Shown piece by piece: positions 9,301 to 13,229 of a DNA stretch of 13,229 nt. Each line of letters begins with the position of its first letter. Position 1 is the first letter of the stretch. Source of the stretch: Ectocarpus siliculosus (lineage: Eukaryota; Sar; Phaeophyceae; Ectocarpales; Ectocarpaceae); contig FN649751.1 in NCBI GenBank assembly GCA_000310025.1, positions 5,576,319 to 5,589,547 of the forward strand, written 5' to 3'. A model generated the notes under the pieces. The model saw only the letters and a program-made list of their open reading frames with translations. It was not told the origin of the DNA and did not search any database. Made by a program: the position numbers and the translations under genes.

Positions 9301-11068
9301 GCCCGGACCAAAACCTAGCAACAGCGGCGGGCAGCAGGTGCTCGGAGTTGCCGTGATCTGCTGCACTACATGCATGAGCCGTGCCTCGTGGGACACGCAG
9401 AGATACTCCCTCGGCGGCCTGCCCGTCTTGCCGAGACGAGAACCTGACCAAACAGACAAAAAAACATGATGGGGTGTGCGTTCGCCGAAGATGTATACGT
9501 ATTACGGCCACGCACCAGCTGTATCCCTAACGAGAAGCAAGCCGTGCCGGACCCCCAGAGGAAAGAAAAGGTGCACACGAGACCGAGGTCGACAGGAGAA
9601 GCCTCACGGTAGACGGCCGACAGGGCGTCTGGGCCCACCACGCTCACGCAAAATATCGCGTTCAGCACCGTGGAGTAGATGATGAAAGGGAGCCAAACGT
9701 TCTCCCTGTGTCGAAACGCACCCAGAGTTTTCGACACGACATGCCGGCAGCGAGAGAGGACAACAAGACGGGGGGGGGGGGGCAGTCAGGCTGGGATGGC
9801 CATATATACCAGAGTTCACGAAGCGAAAGTCATTCTGTGGCACAATGCGGTCTGTTTCCCTGAAGAATGCGTTGGCGTAGATACCAGGTGGTGCAAATGT
9901 TGTAGGGAAGGTGCGTTTGAGTAGGGTTCGAATTGTCGTCTATTAGTGAATCTTCGTGATTCACGAATCCTCTCCCCTCTCGACACTCTAAGCAGGTCAG
10001 TCATCGATGCCACAGACAAGATACAGCAGTGTGAGCCCTCATTACGAGGCCGGTCGCCCTGTAGACTACCTATATACTGAACGCCAGAGGAATCGCGTGA
10101 CGAAGATGGAATACTCAATTTGTCTTTAAAACTCTGAATAGTGTTGGCCAGGTGCCCGGACCCGGTGCCCGAGCCTGTTACAGGGCGAGCTCAAGCCCTT
10201 GACACTATTACAGGGGACCATACAGCTGAAGTCTATCCACAACGTATGTACGTCAAGCTCGGTATAGACAATCAGGGAGACTAACATGTGGCAGGCATTT
10301 TTTTCAAATTCGACAGCCAAATTTGAGAGAGAGAGAGTCAACCTCGCCAGATTTCAGAGAAGACAACCTACAGCAGAGGTCCGCGCGGTGTGGCCAACTG
10401 CTACCTGCCATGCACAGACATTGTCCCATGAGCACGCAAAGGGTAACAGTACTGCTCTGTACCACTTGTACTGGAGTCTAGACTGCTGCCGCAGGAGTTA
10501 AAAAATTCAACCAACCGTTGTACTCGTAGTCATATGCATATGCCTATACTTCTCTCATGCCGGCGTTTACCGAGGCGTCTCACCACTGCCAGCCGTCACT
10601 TGTAGCCACCCGAATGAGTTCCGGTGACTCGGGCTTGCAGAACAGCGGCCTGTGGCGATGAAACCAGGGAACAGAAGGTTGAATGTCTCATGTCTTGACT
10701 GGGTGCAGCATCGAGTGACGTCGTCAGCACACCATTTTGTTCCTGATTCGCGGGGGGAGAGGCGGGAGCACCGGGCTACGAGAGAGTGGACGCCGCGGCG
10801 CTCGCGTGTGCGAACTCTACTCCAGCAAACCACAGCTTTACAGCGGTGGGCGGGTGCGTCGTCCATCGATCATCGATGGCGCCGTCAGTATGTACGCGTC
10901 GCTGAGATGCGGTTCATCTATCCGGTCTACTCGGTGAAATACGTATGCATACGCTACACATGATGTGTAAACACATTGAGTCCACGCCCCTGCTCACCAC
11001 GTTGCGTTCATCACGCCCCCGATGAGGCTGAACAACACCGCCGCGATAGATCGGCCGGCTCCGGCCAT
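6310..11068 (-). CDS. RhaT-type sugar/H+ symporter family membrane protein, 8 exons, 420 aa
   Basis: Exons on the minus strand, 5' to 3': 11068-10998, 10649-10584, 9705-9516, 9163-9004, 8705-8382, 7771-7575, 6976-6863, 6450-6310 (TAG). Junction phases all agree (2,2,0,1,1,0,0), donors are mostly GTGAG and acceptors AG; the total is 1263 nt. The ATG has A at -3 and G at +4. The product has ten predicted helices (about 7-24, 50-70, 86-107, 113-133, 145-163, 248-270, 288-313, 337-352, 362-385, 396-419). Family-like signatures are WQWENVW (44-50), FLWGSGTACFSLG (94-106), LGPVIAWPLIMS (361-372) and a C-terminal MKEW (385-388). The spliced TM5 end aligns without gaps with bacterial RhaT as I remember it. 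Bacterial members carry L-rhamnose with protons, but the substrate here is unknown. An Ala/Thr-rich loop of about 80 residues (166-246) between helices 5 and 6 is absent from bacterial members. DMT-type sugar transporter is certain in outline; each splice site needs transcript support. Confidence 0.85.
6692..6703. repeat. 12-bp perfect palindrome TAACCTAGGTTA
   Basis: It lies in intron 7 of the transporter gene. The central CCTAGG is shared with the 19-bp tandem unit at 5852-5889. Confidence 0.6.
9770..9782. repeat. 13-base G run (poly-C on the transporter sense strand)
   Basis: On the minus strand this is a C run about 65 bases upstream of the exon 3 acceptor, followed by more pyrimidine-rich sequence. 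It may serve as part of a long polypyrimidine tract, and its length is likely to be error-prone in sequencing. Confidence 0.8.
9942..9968. repeat. Imperfect 11-bp hairpin in transporter intron 2
   Basis: GTGAATC-TTCGT-GATTCAC has seven perfect pairs and extends outward by three more pairs after one mismatch. It lies in the 878-bp intron between exons 2 and 3, the longest intron of the gene. Confidence 0.7.
10863..10879. repeat. Perfect palindrome CCATCGAT-C-ATCGATGG
   Basis: Eight-base arms around a single central base, in intron 1 of the transporter gene. Two other 12-base perfect palindromes lie nearby: CGTATGCATACG (10942-10953, intron 1) and CATATGCATATG (10531-10542, intron 2). Confidence 0.75.
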
Positions 11069-11213
11069 AGTTCTGCGGTATCAGGTCGACACACAGAGGC
11101 TGTGTTGTACCAACACATCACCCTCGTGCGGGCGCGACTACTATGTGTTGCTGTGTTGTGTGTCCATTTTCATCTTTCTCGGAGCCCCCCCGGCTGCGGG
11201 TAGGTGCCCCCTC
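11069..11213. promoter_or_regulatory. Presumed divergent promoter/5' UTR region
   Basis: This short stretch lies between the start codon of the minus-strand transporter and the proposed first ATG of the plus-strand unknown gene. No TATA box or other clear element is visible. The call rests only on the head-to-head arrangement, and the true first exon of the plus gene is uncertain. Confidence 0.3.
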
Positions 11214-12725
11214 ATGCTACATTTTGTGTGACCCCCGCCGTTCGGTCGAGCCGAGCAGCGCGGGTCTGTCTCCTGCTTTTCGCCTACTAATACGTGCGCA
11301 GACGTGTTCCACGTGACTTCGAGGTGCTGGAGAATGACGCCGCCAACTCCTCCAGTCCAGGTGATGAGGAGAAGGGCCGGAAGCCTCCATGCTTGGCGAC
11401 CTGACTCTCTGTCTGCCCAGAATATTGTGTGGGGTTGGTGTTTGGGGACAAGGCAGGATCGCACTGAAGATCCACTGCTCCCTGGCTTTTGGCGCCATCC
11501 CGCCCGACAGCTTGGTTGAGCGAGGCGCGCGTCGTTCGCCCTATACGCTCACCAGCAGATCCACGGACAGTTGGCGCCTTGGGGTGTTGTCGTTAAACTT
11601 CCGGCAGTTTTTTCAAAATCCCCCCGCCTTTTTTTTTTTCAGACACGACGTTGGAGGGAGGTCACGCACGAAACGCGGGGTGGTTGGCCGCCGACTGCCG
11701 GTGCGCCTCTATTTGCCGATGCCACCGAACGCCGACCGTCACACACAAAGACCGGGGGGTGTTGGGATCGACTCTTTTGGCCGGTCGGATACCCCATGTT
11801 TGTTTCTGTAGAACGGTCGTCAAATACGACAACTACCACCCTGTCCCACGGGACCCCGACCTTTTTCCGGCGGGCGAATCGCATCGTTTGGAGCCGTCGA
11901 CAGTCCGCTTAAGCAGGCGGGGCGACATGATTAGACTAACGATCATCGTGCTTTTCCCCTCTCCCCTCTTTTGCGCCGCCGTTTGCGAAGCTAACCGGGC
12001 ATGCCGCGCGAGCCGTTATCTCGACGGAGCGAAGGGTCCAGATATGGGACCAGTTCTACATCAGCTTCAAGGAGACCATTCCGCCCAACCAGTGGTGCAC
12101 GAGACAGGAGCTGGTCACGGCGGCGTGCAGCGGCACAACCGGGGTCAAGTTTACGGTCGACGAACTGACCGAGGTCATCAGAGGGCGGAAACACAAGAGG
12201 GAAGCCGGCATCGACAGCCAAAAGGTCGACGGGGAATGGCTCTACAGGTGTGTGGGGGGAGTGGGGAGGGTTCTGCTGATGTTTTTGCTTACACCCAGGG
12301 ATCTTGAAGATCTGGAATTATTACTCCCGCACAGCTGCTCTACCACTCAGCTCCTCACAATGCCATCTACGATAACTTCACCACTGTTGGTACGGTTTCC
12401 AGCGCTCCCCCGTAGGCGAGCGTGGTCATGATCTGCTGTGTTGTTACCAAATATATTCTTTGGTTTGATGTTCCAGTTCGCCGCGAAGAAAAGGTAACGA
12501 TTGTGACTACCGTCCTGTATGCATACATGCGCTGCGCGACACCCGCAGGATTTTGCCCAGTACCCGCGACGTACTTCGCACTCAAAACGTTTATCCCAGT
12601 CCACCGTACCACCTTTGGATCGAACGCCGACTATGGTACCCATCACGTTCCATCCGGCTCTGTGCTGTCGGTGCTCTTACACCCTGTCGGGGTGGCTTTC
12701 CGGACTAAGAATCAGAATTAATTAG
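11214..12725 (+). CDS. Spliced gene of unknown function (six to eight exons)
   Basis: Proposed exons: 11214-11227 (tentative, start ATG), 11302-11360, 11643-11700, 11812-11902, 11991-12247, 12310-12389, then a final part from 12477. Junction phases agree throughout. Acceptors include a TACTAAT branch-like site (11285-11291) before 11302 and a run of eleven T before 11643. The clearest coding exon is 11991-12247, with ERRVQIWDQFYISFKETIPP and then a TRQELVTAACSG segment. The 11812 exon gives VVKYDNYHPVPRDPDLFPAG and the 12310 exon PAQLLYHSAPHNAIYDNF. The 3' end is ambiguous: reading straight through from 12477 gives a stop at 12719-12721, while splicing out 12494-12548 (strong AAG/GTAACG donor) changes frame and ends at 12723-12725. 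The protein would be about 250-270 residues, soluble, with no signal peptide or membrane helix. I do not recognise a family. Confidence 0.5.
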
Positions 12726-12793
12726 ACAAAGTTCCAAATTTACCACGGACCACGGACAGCAGTAGTCTCCTTGTTCCCACTTGAGTGCCACGC

Positions 12794-13229
12794 ATGACTC
12801 TACCCGGGTTGACGCGGAGACGTTCCTCTCTTGCAAACTCCTGCGGTGTTCTTGATGATACTGCTGTTGCGTTACACAAACGTTTCGTCGAAGCAGCCAA
12901 TCAATTCACAGCAAACGCACAGAACGACAAGAGCGGCGATTTCGAGCCCATTTTATCCTCGTTTGAGCTAGCAACCTTTTCAACAACCCTCCAGATCAGT
13001 TCTTTGTCCTTTCTCGCTCTCGTGTTGTGTCTGAAAACGCCACATAAATCTCACGCCGGAACTCAAGCACTACTAAACGTTGCATGTCTTATTTTCGATG
13101 AGGAGTTGGGAAGCCACCCTCCCCGTCTCCGGCGGCTGTCGTGGCCGCCAGCCTTGCCAAGGCAGGCAACAACCGAATCCGCTCTTCCCACGATCAGGGT
13201 CCCGACGAGTACCCCCCCCCCCCCCCCCC
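12794..13229 (+). CDS. Open frame of unknown function, partial (runs off window end)
   Basis: From ATG 12794 this frame is open for at least 145 codons to the last base, with an in-frame stop just upstream (12782-12784). The first half looks protein-like, with the helical segment VALHKRFVEAANQFTANAQN followed by a hydrophobic stretch SLSFLALVLCL. The last part is Pro/Arg-rich and ends in the terminal C run, so it may already be intron. It could be the first exon of a new gene or a later exon of the gene ending near 12725; the phases tried gave no convincing join. No family was recognised and the start context is weak (C at -3). Confidence 0.35.
   Translation, partial: MTLPGLTRRRSSLANSCGVLDDTAVALHKRFVEAANQFTANAQNDKSGDFEPILSSFELATFSTTLQISSLSFLALVLCLKTPHKSHAGTQALLNVACLIFDEELGSHPPRLRRLSWPPALPRQATTESALPTIRVPTSTPPPPP
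13212..13229. repeat. 18-base C run at the window end
   Basis: The window ends within the run, which suggests a contig or scaffold break at a homopolymer rather than a biological boundary. Confidence 0.9.

Noticed and set aside
9860-9945. GGTTCGAATT, a tRNA B-box-like match with an A-box-like stretch upstream
   Set aside because: The T-stem and acceptor stem do not pair, and it lies within a transporter intron.
11141-11464. Minus-strand frame of 107 codons upstream of the transporter, with a hydrophobic segment
   Set aside because: The transporter already has a family-length N-terminus starting at 11068 with good start context. This frame overlaps better-supported plus-strand exons.
12347-12646. 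Minus-strand frame of 99 codons with a GTIVGVRSKGG-like stretch
   Set aside because: It is opposite the plus-strand exons that join in phase with upstream exons, and it has no supporting splice partners. Not fully excluded, because the plus-strand 3' end is itself ambiguous.
1-13229. CRISPR array, defence island, phage or operon-type system
   Set aside because: No regularly spaced repeats, no closely packed same-strand ORFs with ribosome binding sites, and no recognisable defence proteins; the window is spliced nuclear DNA.

Overview
The window looks like nuclear DNA of an intron-rich eukaryote, most plausibly a stramenopile alga such as a brown alga. That assignment is inference. It rests on three things: protein-coding exons that make sense only after splicing with GT..AG introns, an intron-rich member of the RhaT-type sugar transporter family, and an APE-type LINE. 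No bacterial operon structure, tRNA, rRNA or CRISPR array was found.

Layout. Bases 1 to about 3240 (minus strand) hold the 5' part of a non-LTR retrotransposon. It has an intact apurinic-type endonuclease ORF (3155 to 1404), a short damaged linker with two apparent single-base losses and one stop, and a reverse transcriptase core that is open from about 1048 down to base 1 and continues outside the window. Immediately upstream of its 5' end (3267-3293) lies a telomere-like CCCTAT/CCCTAA array. Bases 3300-6300 are mostly non-coding: one possible exon relic (3354-3494, minus), short degenerate repeats, an (AC)13 microsatellite and a perfect 19-bp tandem duplication.

Bases 6310-11068 (minus) are an eight-exon gene that single-frame ORF calling does not show. 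All junction phases agree and the spliced product is a 420-residue, ten-helix membrane protein of the L-rhamnose/H+ symporter (RhaT, DMT superfamily) type. Divergent from it, on the plus strand from about 11214 to 12725, is a second spliced gene of six to eight exons with mostly short introns; its product is not recognised. A third plus-strand open frame starts at 12794 and runs off the window, which stops inside an 18-base C run that is probably a contig edge.

The transporter and the unknown gene are head to head, with about 145 bp between the transporter start codon and the proposed first ATG of the unknown gene, so they may share a promoter region. The LINE is an independent insertion, and nothing in the sequence ties it functionally to the two genes.
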